From the NCBI GenBank assembly GCA_023091665.1, contig JALJCQ010000022.1, positions 682,001 to 746,000 on the forward strand: DNA of 64,000 bases, given 5' to 3'. The DNA is from Pythium myriotylum. Its lineage: Eukaryota; Oomycota; Peronosporomycetes; Pythiales; Pythiaceae. Shown here piece by piece: positions 9,681-20,640 of this stretch. How positions within the stretch are numbered: the first letter of the stretch is position 1; the number at the start of each line of letters is the position of its first letter. Both the position numbers and the translations under genes were made by a program. A model generated the notes under the pieces. That model worked only from the letters and a program-made list of their open reading frames with translations, did no database searches and was not told where the DNA came from.

Positions 9681-12600
9681 CTACTCGTCACTCGAATCAC
9701 TCTCATCGACCTCTTCCTCATGAGTAGTTTGAGCGGCCTCCTTGCGGTTCTCCCATGCCCGTCTTGCGTCGAACTCGTATAGCAGAGCGTTGCAGTGTAG
9801 ATTCTCTTCCGGCTCCCATGTAGGCTCCTCGTGACCGACCCATTTGATCAAGTACTCGCGCATTCGTCTACCGTTCCTCGTCCGCTTCTTATATCGGCAG
9901 TCGACCACCTTCTCCACCTCATATTCGTCATCAACACCTTCTTCGTACCACGAATCCTCAGGCAATAGAGCTTCGTCCAACTCGAGGTCTTGAATGCTCT
10001 CAATCTTTTCACGTGGCCTCCGCATCCTTGAGACGAATGGCTTGAGCCGGGAGATATGGATCATCGGCATGACTTGATTCTCGCTCCGATCGAACTTTAG
10101 CTTGTACACCGACTCACTGACACGCTCTTCTATCTGATATGGACCATGCCACAGGTGCGATAGCTTCCTCACGAGTCCTTCCTTGACCAAAACGTGATAC
10201 AGCCACACAAGCTCACCTGGCTGATACTCCGCTCTCACCGTCGACTGCAGATTCTCGTCGGCCTGCTCGTTGTTCTTCCTCGCACGTTCTTCCATTAATT
10301 TCTGCTGAATAAATTCGGCGTGCGCCTGGGCTTGTTCATGCTGCTTTGCAATTTTCTGCCGCCATTCAAGTGCGTTTCGTTCCTTGAGCGTGCCATCCTT
10401 GGGGGGAATCGCTGCTTCTAGTTGCGTTCGTGCATCCCAGCCATGCACCAGATAAAAACTAGTCTGCTTGTGCTGTAGACTCACTGACGTGTTGAGGGCC
10501 AACTCAAGCTGCTGAACATATTCATCCCAGTCCTTCTGCTCCGCATCAGCAATATAGCACTTGATCGCCCTCACCACAGTCTGCACAGAACGTTCCTGTT
10601 TTCCATTCGCTTGCGGTCGATAAGCTAGTGTCGGGCGCTGCTTCTGATTCATCATGCGGTTGAATCGCTTGAACACAGAACTCATGAAGCGCGGGTCGCG
10701 GTCGTGTCGAATCATTTCCTGGGCCCCAAATCGCTTGAACACCCCACTCAAATACGCCTCTGCAACGGATTGCGCTGTCGTGTCGGCCATCGGAATGAGA
10801 ATCACAAAACCTGAGAAGAGGCAAATGCAACAGAGGATGGCTTCATTTCCGTTGTACGTCTTGGGGAGGGGAATCGCGAAATCCATAGCGAGCACCTGAA
10901 ATGGCCTGGTCGCGACAATATTGCCACTGGACCGACCTTTGTATCGGGGCTTGCCCTTCGCAGTGGCGCAGTCTTCACACGAGGCAACATACCATTCTAC
11001 ATCCGCATACATGCCTCTCCAGTAGTATAGACGGCGCATTCGCTCGAACACACGCCCCACACCTTGGTGTGCACCAGCCCCGAGTTCTTCATGATAGGCG
11101 CATAATAAATCTTTCTGCAGAGTGTCCGGCACTACCAATCGCACCTTCAAAGCTTCCGATTTCCCTCCTTGGGGGGAGTAGTACAACACCCCATCTGAAT
11201 CGAGCACATATAGGACAGCGATCCGCGCTACCCGCTTGAGCGCGGTCGACGAAGAGAACTCCTCCTCATTGCCCTCGAGATACGCGATTACCTGCTTGCA
11301 CCATTCATCTCGGCGTTGCGCTGCCGCCACTCGTCGGAACCTCTCCACCTGAGCTTGACTTAGCATCTCCCCGCTCACATGCAATGGTGTCCATTCTCTG
11401 GCCGGCTTTGATCCATCATCCTCGAATGTCCCAATGTCAGCTGCGTTCGACCCTTCTTTTTGCTTCTTCGTGTGGCTCTCCTTCTTCGACCTCGTCCGCT
11501 TCCTCGTGTCGACAACAAACACTTCGTAGCTTGGACCGTCATGCAATCTCGCCACCTGGCTCCCGCTCACCACCCTGACTGGCGCGAGTTCGCTCTTCTC
11601 TTCCAACGTTGACTGCGATTCTTCACCAGACTGTTCGCTTGGCTCTGCACGGGTGGTAGTCGACTCCAGACTGATCAGTTGACCTGAATTTGGCTCGGTC
11701 TTGTGGCCAGACTGGTCAACTCGCCTTACCATTATAGTGGCCCCCGGTTCCGCCTCCAGCTTTCCTTCGTACACGTGTTCATCATCCACGCGGTACAACA
11801 ACTCCGGGAGAGTGTTCAAAAGCTCCAAGTCGTGCAAGCGCGCATCATCAGTGACCGAGCCTCTCGACTGGGATCGCATGGCCTCCCTGGTGAGGAAGTC
11901 TGCCGCCTGGTTGTACTTACGCGCGATGTGAATGAAACTCACACTGTCGAACAAGGTGAGCTGCTCTTTCGCCCGATTCGGCCAGACTTGTAGCGACGCT
12001 TGATTGCACCGAAGGTCACCGTTTACCTGCCCGATTACCAGGCGGGAGTCGCCACACACGAGCACCTCCTTGATACCCTGCGTCGTTGCCAGTTCGAGTG
12101 CGCCGAGCAGGCCGTGATATTCACTGTCGTTCACGGTAAGCCCTTCCTTCACATCATATTCCGCGGCAACCACCTTCCACTCAGGCAGTTTCCATAGGAT
12201 CATACCAAACGTGCCAGACCGGGTACCCTTCAACTTGACTGCCCCATCGAACGTGAGCACGTATCCGTCTGCATTTCTTCGTAGATCAGGGAAGGGTCGA
12301 ATGACTGGTATATCTTTAATTGTCTTCATCGGCGCGATGTCTTCGAGTATTGCATCCATTTGTTCTGCAGGTGTTATCGATGCTGCCAACACTGCCATCA
12401 AACCGGCGGGAGTCTCGTCGCTTCGAATAATTGTCAAGCTCCATGGCGACAACATGGCGGCCCACTGGATGGTACGACCGGTCAGACTCTTCGACGTGAA
12501 GACCCACTTCATGGTAGAGTATCTCGCGTACACTACAATCGGTTGGCCGAGCAGGTAGTGACTCGCGACGTGGAGCGTCTTCAGCAGAGCTAACACTTCT

Positions 12601-14091
12601 TGTTCTGCAGGCGTATACCGAGTCTCTGCATCCTTGAAAACTTTACTCACAAATCGAACTGGATGTAGAATCCCGTCGTGCTCTTGGCAAACTGATGCTC
12701 CGAAAGCCCACTTGTTCGTGTACAGCACTATAACAAGCTCTCGTCCGCGTTCAACATGGCGCAGAAGAGGCGCGTCGCATAGCTTCATCTTCAGTTCTTC
12801 GAAGGCTCTCTTTGCATGATCAAGTTGGCTCCCATCTCTCAGTCTCAGGTCAGTGACCTCATACAGGACTGCCGCATAAGTCGCAAAGTTGCTGATAAAC
12901 TTGTGGTAATAAATCAGGCTGCCGATGAATCGCTGCAACCCTTTCTGCGTCGACGGAAACGGCATCTGCCTGATCGACTCGAGGTTTCTTGGGGCGCTCA
13001 TCAACCCTTCTCGCGAGATCACGTGACTGAGGAACTCAACTGACTTTTTTCCAAACGAACTCTTCCGCAAACTCACGGTCACTCCCCAGTATTGAAATGC
13101 ATCGAGCAGACACTGCAGCATCACGTTCATCTCCGACCACGTCGTTGCCCCAAAGGTGATATCATCAATGTATGATCGGCGCTTGATCACCGGCAGTACA
13201 TCCGACTCCTGTGGCTCACCTCGATGAAATACGTCTCGCTTCAGCGGTACGTCAATGTCGATGCGCTCCTTCTCTCGTTGGGCCTCCATGTCATCTAACT
13301 CGTCCTCCGTCCACCCGACAGCCTTGAATCTCACATCACGGTTGCTGAGTCGTCTCACCATGCTCCACAGCGCGTTATCAATCATGCGCTGGTAGATCTG
13401 TGGGGCATTCTTCAACCCTTGAGGCATCCTCGTCCATTCGAAGTGTCCGAGCGGGCATATAAATGCAGTCACAAGTCGCGCGCGGACCGTTAAAGGTACA
13501 GCCCAGAATCCGCTCGCATTATCCAAGGAGCAAAACCACATGATCCCTTCAAAATTGTCGAGCAGATCATCTATCAGTGGCATCGCGTACACCATCAGCT
13601 TCGTTAGTCGATTCACCAGACGATAGTCGATGCAAAGGCGGATGTCTTTCCCGTTCTTCTTCAGCACAATGACGATCGGTGATGCCCATGGTGAGTTCGA
13701 ATATCTTATCAAACCTTGTCGGAGAAGGCCGCGCAGTAACTCATACAATCTTCCCAGCAGGTGCGGCGGCACTCGTCTCGCGGCTTGAGCGATCGGCTTC
13801 GCGTCCCCGACGTCCACGTCACACACGACTCCTTTCGCTGGCGGCGGTAGAGCGTTCCCGGAGCTAATAAAGCTAGCGGACCTTGCTTCCAACGTTTCTC
13901 TGATCATCTCAATCTCCTCGGCCGTCGTCTCCTCGTCGCCGATGTCAGCTTCACTCATGTCGACTTCCACCAGCGGGGCCTCGTCAAACTCAGGTAGCAA
14001 CGCAAGCTGCTCTTTCATGCTCTCAACTGACATCTCTACCCCCTCATGGACGTAGACTTCTCTTGCAAACTTCGACTGATCCAGATCTTCA

Positions 14092-14122
<31 letters not shown>

Positions 14123-15323
14123 CGTCCAGCATGCAAACCTGGGAAGACGCTCGCTCACCCGCCAGACTGTTCACTTCAGTTGCTCCCGCTCTGCCCTGGA
14201 CCAGACTGATCACTTCGGCCTCTTCATGATTGAGACATTCCGCCAGACTGATCGCTTCGGTGACCGCGCCTCTATTCGGCTCCGTACTCGCCTCTTTAGT
14301 GGCCCCTCCTTTGCTCGACTCCAGACCGATCACTTCGAGGCGGGTCTCCCCAGCAACCAGCACAGCAACGTCGCTGCCACGCAGGAGCGGCATCTTCACA
14401 GCCAAGCGCACCGCGTCATACGAAGCCGCATACGCCTCACAGCGCAGATCATCATAACTCAGCAGCGGCAACGCATCTTCGTCAGGCACTTCACACCGCT
14501 TCTTGCCCAAGTCGATCTTCAGCCCAGCGCACATCATGAAGTCGGTGCCGAGAATAATTAACGAGTGAGCTTCAAACTCAGCCACCCACATCTCGACTTC
14601 GTACACCACGAACTCTCCCAGCCGGATCTTCACCACGACCTTTCCGTGTGCTTGCATCGGTTCCTCGCTCACACCGAAGAATTCACTCGAGTCCTCGAAC
14701 GCCCGCACTCTCAACCCCAACTTACGTGCCAAGTTGGTGTGTAACAGACTGATGTTCGCTCCCGAATCCAGCATCAACGGAATCTCGAGTCCTTCAACAG
14801 CACCATGCACGAAGGCTTGTATCTTCGCGTTCGTTGACAATTCGTGGTTCTTCCACCACCCTCGTCGTTCATCACCAACGAGACGAATGTGAGTTACCTT
14901 TCTTTGCAGAGATATATCTCGAGCACCATTTGGCATCTTCATATCTTCTTCATCAGCATCTTTGTCGCAAGCGCCCTCATCACCTTCTTCAATTGGCTCA
15001 ATTGGGCACCATAGCACATGCAACTCTTCATCTTCATCACCAACTGCTTCTCTCATATATACATCTTCACATACACAGTTTCCATCACTTGTTTCTTCTT
15101 GTTTCTCATCCACAGTCGACACTACCGATTCAAACACCGCAGGTAGCGTGACATCCTTGACTGTATCTTCATACACGTTCCGTTCTTCATGCACAGTGTC
15201 ATCATAACTTGTTTCTTCATGTTTCTTCGCTCCATTTTCCACGTGAACACTTTCTTCATCAATGTAAGGCGCCTTTTGTTTCTGGTATTTCTTCGATTTG
15301 CGCCGGATCTTCTTCACATGCAA
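9681..15323 (-). CDS. pol: Ty3/gypsy Pol polyprotein, E1-A (1880 residues)
   Basis: No ATG at the start; the frame is open back into the end of gag and is -1 relative to it, so it is probably made by frameshift at 15380-15386. Domains in order: retropepsin (DSGA near residue 185, ILG near 258), linker with E1 motifs and a 10-Pro run (about 320-412), reverse transcriptase (SLDNASGFW near 599, YIDD near 718), a Ty3-type RNase H that has lost catalytic Asp residues (YTNKWAFGAS near 868, YARYST near 932), an archaeal-type RNase H with D1025, E1068, D1092 visible, integrase with HHCC zinc site (1411-1452) and D1481, D1541, E1577 (35 residues between the last two), then a chromodomain (about 1800-1853). 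Open along its full length. Confidence 0.95.
14092..14120. repeat. Poly-G tract, 29 bases, in pol linker, unit A
   Basis: A run of 29 G on the plus strand encodes the proline run between protease and reverse transcriptase. Unit B has 14 and unit C 30. Lengths 14 and 29 keep the pol frame; 30 breaks it. Confidence 0.95.
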
Positions 15324-15349
15324 AGTCGCCGCGACGTCTCCGTCACGTA

Positions 15350-15386
15350 CAGCACTGGCAGAGCGCTGCGGGGCTAGCGGTTTAAC
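15350..15386 (-). promoter_or_regulatory. Gag-Pol -1 ribosomal frameshift signal, E1-A
   Basis: In gag frame the heptamer G TTA AAC occupies 15386-15380, two codons before the gag stop TAG (15376-15374). The pol frame is exactly -1. GUUAAAC is a known slippery heptamer (arterivirus type). Eleven bases further a hairpin can form, CAGCGCT with AGTGCTG around a CTGCC loop (one G-U pair). The arrangement is the same in all three units. Confidence 0.72.
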
Positions 15387-17344
15387 TGCCGAACGAGATC
15401 ATCCACAGTAATCCCGCCGGTCTTGAGCTTTGGGCTGAGCATCTTCATCTTCTCGGTGAAAGCACGGCAGACTTGAATCGCGTGACCAGTCACTCCACAA
15501 AAATCACACTCATGAAGTTGGAAGCAGCTTTCCTTAGTATGTCCGGACTTGCCACAATGTTCACAGCGGACCTCATTGCTGTTTCCACCAGTCTGATGAG
15601 CTTGACTTCCACCATTAGAGCCTTGCTGCCTCTGACCTGCATTGACCTTACTGGCTGCAGGAGGTGGGTCATTGCTCTCTTCCGGTTGCTTCTTGGCCTG
15701 TTTCTTAGGCGTTGGCTTCGCTTGAGAGTTCTCGTACATCTCGAGCTTCTCCTCGAGCTTGTCGATCGACTTGTACTTGCTGTAACGGAATTGAGACTGA
15801 ACAGCTTTGTCATGGAGCGTGTCGAAGAACTGCTGAATGTGATCCTTCAAATCGACCGGGATACGATCTTCGTCATCGTCGTCGTCTACACGGAAATCGA
15901 TGCGCGCGCGAAGACCTGCTGCGTTAAAGCGATAGAAGTAGTCCAGCGCAGATTCATCGGGCTTCTGAGTTAGACGATAGTACGTGAGCGTAGATGGCGT
16001 GCTCTCAGTGCAATACTTTCGATAAAAGGCCTTCATCGTGAGCTTCCACTTCTTCCTCGTTGACGAAGGGAGCTGCTTCTGCCAATACCTCGCCGGACCC
16101 GTGAGAGCGTCTACGAACGAACCGAGACGTTGGCGATTGGACCAGTTGGACAGATCAGCGATGTGAAGAAACTTCGAGAGCCACGCCTTGGCTTCTTCCG
16201 GGAAAACCTTGGCACCACTGAACGACTTCACATTGACATTCTGGATGACCGTTGTCACGTGTCGATCACGTCGTCGAGGTCCAGACACATCCGAGTCGGA
16301 ATCTTCATACATTGAAAGACCGAGCTCATCTTCCATATCTGGATGGCGAGCACTGCGCTTGACTGGCTTCTTCGACTTCTTGACTGGTTTCTTGACGCGC
16401 TTGAATGCTTCTTCGTCAGATGATTCGTCCTGTTCACCGTCGTCAGACTCGGGATCTTCTAGACGCGCGAATCCTTTCTTAGCGCCTCGAGCCTGTTTCG
16501 CCGGGGCTCGCGTGGCCGCAACTCGCTTCGTGGTATCTGGGCTCAGCGCTTGTATCACTTCTGATAGCTCATCCATCGACAACATCCCTCCGGCCGTCAG
16601 CGCCATCAGCTTCGTCGCCAGCGGGTTATTCTTTCGCTTGATCTTATCCGTGGGGGAGGAGAAGGATCCTTCATCACTGGCAAACTCCAGCTTCTTCCTG
16701 ATTGGACTCTCGAGCTGAATTTCTTCATCTGAGCTGGATTCTTCATCAAAACGTTTCATCGAGCGCGGCTTCGCCGGCTTGGTCTGCGGAGTGTGGGCTA
16801 CGTCAGCAACGACCATGTACTTCGGTTCGAACGTTGTGTCCTCCTCCCGATATTGGATAACGCTGGTCTCCCACTCATACTCGGCAAGCAGAACTGACAT
16901 CATGTAGCCCATGTCCTGCGCCATCCGTTCTGGATTCAGGTAGACTGCATCTTGGTAATTGCTTCTCCGATACAAATTGTAACCGCATGACGTCAACATC
17001 TTCTCCACAAAATCAATCGCTTCGTCAATCGTCGCGAAGTCGTAGGTGGACGCCCTCAGTCGCGAACCGGCAAAGAATGTCGCAGGCCCTACTTTCGTAA
17101 TTTCATACAGGGAAAACCAGCATTCTGAGTCGGACGGCATCTTCAACACCTGTCGTTGATACCGAAGACCGATTTCGTTCGCTTCTGACAGTCGGTACAC
17201 CCGAGTTGTGTCATGGACCGCGCTCTGAACAACGAGGCGGATCGAAACATTCTTCGGGTCTGTGACTTGACCTTGCCGCATCTCTGCCTTCTCTTCCATC
17301 TTCTCATCGTGTATCGTAACAGCTAACGGCTCCGCTCCTGGCAT
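15374..17344 (-). CDS. gag: Gag polyprotein of E1-A (656 residues)
   Basis: First ATG in frame is at 17344, only 11 bases inside the 5' LTR edge and within the presumed primer binding site. The frame stays open a further 27 codons into the LTR without an ATG, so a non-AUG start there is possible. An acidic N-terminal half of unknown type is followed by a Retrotrans_gag-like capsid region (AKAWLSKFLHIADLSNW, then the DALTGPARYW segment) and two CCHC zinc knuckles at the end (CEHCGKSGHTKESC and CDFCGVTGHAIQVC). It forms the particle and binds RNA. Gag to pol is joined by the frameshift signal at its last codons. Confidence 0.92.
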   Translation of the reverse strand: MPGAEPLAVTIHDEKMEEKAEMRQGQVTDPKNVSIRLVVQSAVHDTTRVYRLSEANEIGLRYQRQVLKMPSDSECWFSLYEITKVGPATFFAGSRLRASTYDFATIDEAIDFVEKMLTSCGYNLYRRSNYQDAVYLNPERMAQDMGYMMSVLLAEYEWETSVIQYREEDTTFEPKYMVVADVAHTPQTKPAKPRSMKRFDEESSSDEEIQLESPIRKKLEFASDEGSFSSPTDKIKRKNNPLATKLMALTAGGMLSMDELSEVIQALSPDTTKRVAATRAPAKQARGAKKGFARLEDPESDDGEQDESSDEEAFKRVKKPVKKSKKPVKRSARHPDMEDELGLSMYEDSDSDVSGPRRRDRHVTTVIQNVNVKSFSGAKVFPEEAKAWLSKFLHIADLSNWSNRQRLGSFVDALTGPARYWQKQLPSSTRKKWKLTMKAFYRKYCTESTPSTLTYYRLTQKPDESALDYFYRFNAAGLRARIDFRVDDDDDEDRIPVDLKDHIQQFFDTLHDKAVQSQFRYSKYKSIDKLEEKLEMYENSQAKPTPKKQAKKQPEESNDPPPAASKVNAGQRQQGSNGGSQAHQTGGNSNEVRCEHCGKSGHTKESCFQLHECDFCGVTGHAIQVCRAFTEKMKMLSPKLKTGGITVDDLVRQLNR

Positions 17345-17352
17345 ACGCACCA
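17338..17352 (-). other. Candidate primer binding site, E1-A
   Basis: Two bases after the LTR the minus strand reads TGGTGCGTATGC. TGG next to the LTR is expected for pairing with the CCA end of a tRNA. I cannot name the tRNA. The gag ATG lies inside this site. Confidence 0.5.
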
Positions 17353-17354
17353 GT

Positions 17355-18151
17355 TGTCGTGTGGCAGAATCAAAAACGGGCACCTGGCGTACGTAGGCTC
17401 GCTCTTGAGTCACCGACGGCAACAATATTCTCAGGAAAGGGGTGGATCTTGCGTGCTTCGAACACTCGCTTCAGACCCGGATATCACAACTTCTTTGAAG
17501 CGGAGACCCGAAACTCTGACACGACACTACAACTAGACCCTCACAAGTCTAGAGGCAGCGAGAAAGAACGGCTTGGAGACGATGAAGCTCCTGGAGAACT
17601 CCTACGGGGAACTTGGCAGGAAGCGCCGGCAAAACCACCCGGCCCTCGGCCAGACTGATCACTTCGGATCGCGACTGTACCCAAAACAGGCGGCCGATCG
17701 ACCAGACTGATCACTTCGAAACTCTTAGTAACTTCCTCGAGATACTGACGGGCTACTGTTGAGGGAGGATCAGGGGGCTTCTGCGAGAAGGAGGAAAAAT
17801 TGTGGACTGACTCCCACGGAATTAGCGGCGGAGAATCGCCCCCTTTTCCGTGGGTTATTGGGTGGTAAGCACCCGTTCCTACCTACTGAAATCTGTCAAA
17901 TATAAGGTTCCTACTCCTACTGTTTTTTATGTTAGGTTTCTAAATAAAGAGAAATACGATACCTTGTACCGCCGAGTCTGGAATACGGAATCTTGACTTG
18001 GGCGCCAGACTGTTCACTTCGTCTTGACTTGGGTACTAAGGGTACGCCAGACTAATCACTTCCTTGGGACTTGGTCGTGGACACCTTCGCCTGACTGATC
18101 ACCTAGCGCTTGCAGAAACTCATGCCCGCGGAGTCGGGGCGCTATACCACA
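17355..18151 (-). repeat. E1-A 5' LTR (797 bp)
   Basis: Same ends as the LTR at 2685. Motif copies at 17650, 17702, 18005 and 18047. A weak TATA-like TTATATTT on the sense strand lies near 17900. The outer edge cuts the protease frame of E2 at 18152. Confidence 0.92.
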
Positions 18152-18744
18152 AGGTGCCGTGTTGGTGTTGAGTCCGAGGGAGTGCGGGATGGCTCCACAC
18201 TTGTCGTGGGCGCCATAACTAACTTGCGGGTGGCCCAATCAATGTGAGGATTCGCGACCTGCAGCCATGATTGACCCAATATCCCATCAAACGATTGTTG
18301 CAATGGCCACTCGATGACTGGTACCAACGAGACTTGGCCTTGGACACCGATAGGCACCGAGTACTCCAGACATTGCCGAGACCGTGGCTGACCTTGAAAA
18401 TCACGTGCAGTCACCATAGTGTGCTTCTTCAGCTCGGGTGGCTTTAACAGCCCAGATTTGATGATCGTGTGCGACGCACCGGAATCCACCAACATTCGCA
18501 CTGATTTACCCTGAATAGTCGCGTCCACAAACAACAACGACTCGGATTGGCCCTCGGCCACATCGACATCAATCTCCACGGAGCACACACTGGACCCAAC
18601 GACCGATCGAGCACCGGTTTCTGCGGCCTCCATGTCAAACTCGACCGCGCATTCTTCTGATTTCTGAGTTGGAGATTCTTCTGATACTTGAATGGATTGC
18701 TCAACGGACACTCCACTTACATCCGTTGAGCAGCGTCGTTTCCC
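18142..18744 (-). pseudogene. Retropepsin region of a second Ty3/gypsy element (E2), truncated, unit A
   Basis: Read after a -1 shift from gag of E2 at 18738-18744. Contains an acidic spacer, the aspartic protease site LVDSGASHTII and the later DGILGQSWL motif, both typical of Ty3/gypsy protease. The frame ends a few codons inside the E1 LTR, so reverse transcriptase and integrase of E2 are missing. They are not found on the other side of E1 either. E2 is therefore a remnant, cut when E1 or an E1 recombination product joined here. Confidence 0.85.
18699..18744 (-). promoter_or_regulatory. gag-protease -1 frameshift signal of E2, unit A
   Basis: G GGA AAC in gag frame at 18744-18738 is a classical slippery heptamer (as in betaretroviruses). 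After a 6-base spacer comes a perfect 10-bp stem: GCTCAACGGA pairs with TCCGTTGAGC, with a 13-base loop. The gag stop lies inside the loop region. The protease frame continues exactly -1. Confidence 0.82.
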
Positions 18745-19574
18745 TGACGACGCTTTGGGCACTGAGCAATGCGATGACCAGTTTCGCGGCAATAAAAGCC
18801 CAGGTTTTGAGTACGGCACTGTTCCTTGGTTGGCTTGAGGACACCGGCGTATGAAATGTCCATCGGTTCGGCACCAGAGTCGAGATGCGGTCGAGCGCGT
18901 CTCGGTGGTCGTTCGACACCAAAGTGGGCTCTCTCATACGCTTGTGCCGCCGCGATGGCATCTCGCAGAGTCGTGCAACGTAGGTAGTTCACTTCCTTCT
19001 TTGTTTCTGGCTTCAGGCCCTCTACAAAGCGATCTACTTTGTCCAGTTGCGACATTTCACGCACTTGGGCGATGATCTTTCTGAAGCGCGCAACGTAGTC
19101 GTCCACGTGGCCCGTCTGTCGGCACATACGGAGGGCAGCGCGGAGACGTTGCTGCTGGTCGGGCGGAATGAACTCATCCGTGAGTGCCTGTTCGAACTCG
19201 TCGATCGTCGTGATTGGCATTTGGTCGACCACAACCCGACTATGGTACCACGATGCAGCTCCAGAACGGAGGTTGCTAGCTAGCATGGCCACGACTCGAG
19301 CTTGATTCTCGTGGAGCTGGTAGTCAATGTTCTTGCCTCTCATGAACAACTTGGCCTCAAAGATGTACTCATCGACACTGTCGTCTGGCCGACCGTGGAA
19401 CATTGGCATAGATGCCCCTTCAATCTTGAACTCACGTCCATGTTGTTGTTGTTGTACTTGCTCCAACATAACCGCACGGAACTCATGGTTTTGGTTGGCC
19501 ATGTTTCGGGTGAGCTCATGGATGGAGTGTGTCAACCCCTCCAGGAGGTTCATAACCGGATGATCGCCGTCCAT
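18717..19574 (-). CDS. gag: Gag of E2 (285 residues), unit A
   Basis: ATG at 19574; the frame also extends upstream to a TTG in AT-rich DNA. It has a capsid region with the Retrotrans_gag pattern (AASWYHSRV, EFEQALTDEFIP, DYVARFRKI, VDRFVEGLKP). The zinc knuckle near the end reads GFYCRETGHRIAQC: the first Cys of the CCHC motif is Gly, so the knuckle is damaged. The C-terminal tail overlaps the protease frame. The frame is otherwise intact in all copies. Confidence 0.88.
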   Translation of the reverse strand: MDGDHPVMNLLEGLTHSIHELTRNMANQNHEFRAVMLEQVQQQQHGREFKIEGASMPMFHGRPDDSVDEYIFEAKLFMRGKNIDYQLHENQARVVAMLASNLRSGAASWYHSRVVVDQMPITTIDEFEQALTDEFIPPDQQQRLRAALRMCRQTGHVDDYVARFRKIIAQVREMSQLDKVDRFVEGLKPETKKEVNYLRCTTLRDAIAAAQAYERAHFGVERPPRRARPHLDSGAEPMDISYAGVLKPTKEQCRTQNLGFYCRETGHRIAQCPKRRQGNDAAQRM

Positions 19575-19592
19575 GATAACTTGACCTTGTTG

Positions 19593-19681
19593 CAGTCGAC
19601 GATGATTGGCCAAAATAGATTATTGGTCAAAATACGATGTTCCAGTCGACGATGATTGGCCAATATAGATGATTGGTCAAA
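19593..19681. repeat. Two 39-base direct repeats at the E2/virus junction, unit A
   Basis: cagtcgacgatgattggcca begins at 19593 and again at 19643. The two copies stay nearly identical for 39 bases (2 mismatches) with a 50-base period. They mark the border between E2 and the virus-like block and look like a junction duplication or templated insertion. Confidence 0.75.
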
Positions 19682-19691
19682 TAGTCCGGAG

Positions 19692-20018
19692 ATGAAAGAA
19701 CTGGTCAAATGCGGATGTGGTTTGAATATTCAACGTAGAAATTTACCATCTCACGAAAAAACATCTTTCCATCAAGAATGGGTTAAAGACCCCGACTTCC
19801 CCAATTATGTGATCGAATGTGGGTGTGGTATAAAAGTAAAGAATTTGGAAAAGTTAGACCATACTAAAACAGATCATCATAAAAAATGGTACAGGGAGAT
19901 GGTTAATAATAAATACAAGCAGAAAATACAATGTGGGTGTGGAAGCACAACCAGTAAAAGTGGATATTCTACACACTCTAAAACAATAAAACATTGTGAA
20001 TGGGTAAAGAGTCAATAA
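19692..20018 (+). CDS. Triple CxCG-H-H zinc-motif protein of virus-like block 2, unit A
   Basis: ATG at 19692 gives 108 residues; the open frame runs 12 codons further up but starts only with TTG. Three repeats of about 33 residues each show CGCG, then two His, then Trp (KCGCG...SFHQEW, ECGCG...DHHKKW, QCGCG...KHCEW). The spacing fits small C2H2-like zinc modules of the kind seen in giant-virus proteins. AT-rich. It lies 92 bases upstream of the ExoX-C-like ORF in the same direction. No exact family is recognised. Confidence 0.62.
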   Translation: MKELVKCGCGLNIQRRNLPSHEKTSFHQEWVKDPDFPNYVIECGCGIKVKNLEKLDHTKTDHHKKWYREMVNNKYKQKIQCGCGSTTSKSGYSTHSKTIKHCEWVKSQ

Positions 20019-20110
20019 AACAATGGGGTGCAAATACATAGATATTTTTTTTCAATTCTGACATAAAATTAGTAAGTTATATATAGGGATACATCATACA
20101 CTACACATAA

Positions 20111-20419
20111 ATGTCTGTTATTTTAGAGTTCGGAAAATACAAAGGAAAGGATCTTGAGGAAGTATATGATCAAGATGCATCATACTGTCGATGGTTATAC
20201 AACCAACAATCGGAAGAATCGGATATCAAACGATTTTTGGACGACAAGTTCCAAGATGGAGACGATAGCTATATCATGCGGTGGGGCAAGCATAAGAACA
20301 AATCCGTAAAGTGGATTGTTGAAAACGATAAGCAATATTTCAATTGGATGTGTAAAAATGAGTATATCATGAATAAATGTCCGTCACTGAAGAAAAACTT
20401 GGGTGAATTTAATGGTTAA
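20111..20419 (+). CDS. Double ExoX-C/DUF3820-like protein of virus-like block 2, unit A
   Basis: 102 residues from ATG at 20111. Two copies of the short motif GKYKGK/GKHKNK followed by an acidic stretch and YxxW: FGKYKGKDLEEVYDQDASYC near the start and WGKHKNKSVKWIVENDKQYF in the second half. This motif occurs at the end of exonuclease-X-like proteins and alone in many viral and phage proteins. AT-rich leader with tatata at 20078-20084, about 30 bases upstream. It is probably a virus-derived small protein; its role is not known. Confidence 0.62.
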   Translation: MSVILEFGKYKGKDLEEVYDQDASYCRWLYNQQSEESDIKRFLDDKFQDGDDSYIMRWGKHKNKSVKWIVENDKQYFNWMCKNEYIMNKCPSLKKNLGEFNG

Positions 20420-20640
20420 ATTATTTAGTTTTTTTGATAAGTCCCAGCCATCTGTATCAACACATCAATCACACAAATGAGCGAGTTTGCAAGGTTATAG
20501 AGAAATTGAGGTGCTGTCCTTCCATTGATCAGTATACAAATCTTTGGCCAACTGCACTACAGCAACAAATCGACGGCAAATCGACGGCAAACAGACGTTA
20601 ACGAGTTCGAGAGGTTATGAAGGATGATACGAAGATTGTG
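20420..20640. other. Short intergenic stretch between virus-like block 2 and CRN gene
   Basis: No gene. It contains aaatcgacggc twice in a row near 20571-20592, followed by a third partial copy. It is the 3' flank of the CRN gene and the 3' flank of the ExoX-C-like gene (convergent). The same stretch recurs at 41836-42056. Confidence 0.5.

Larger units (their letters stand above)
2685..18151 (-). mobile_element. E1-A: large Ty3/gypsy retrotransposon with extra helicase ORFs (defective)
   Basis: Bounded by two LTRs that begin TGTCGTG and end CCACA on the plus strand (2685-3480 and 17355-18151). Sense is the minus strand: LTR, PBS, gag, pol, Cys-rich ORF, SANT-helicase ORF, helicase ORF, short purine tract, LTR. 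Gag and pol are open, but a 577-base deletion removes helicase motif I and its surroundings. The bases next to the two ends differ (gcctc before, aggtg after), so no target-site duplication is seen. Length 15,467 bases. Confidence 0.92.
18152..19642 (-). mobile_element. E2: gag-protease fragment of a second Ty3/gypsy element, unit A
   Basis: Only gag and protease remain. The 3' side is cut by the E1 LTR at 18151, and the 5' side stops about 70 bases before the gag ATG, where AT-rich virus-like DNA begins. No E2 LTR is present. Confidence 0.8.

Noticed and set aside
9681..15323. Retrovirus with env gene
   Set aside because: The ORFs after pol show no signal peptide or transmembrane segment; they are SANT/helicase and a Cys-rich protein.
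15588..15605. Extra copy of the E1 motif in gag (ccagtctgatgagcttg)
   Set aside because: Too many mismatches and a different core; counted as chance.
2680..18156. Target-site duplication around E1
   Set aside because: Flanks are gcctc and aggtg; they do not match. The same mismatch is seen in all units.
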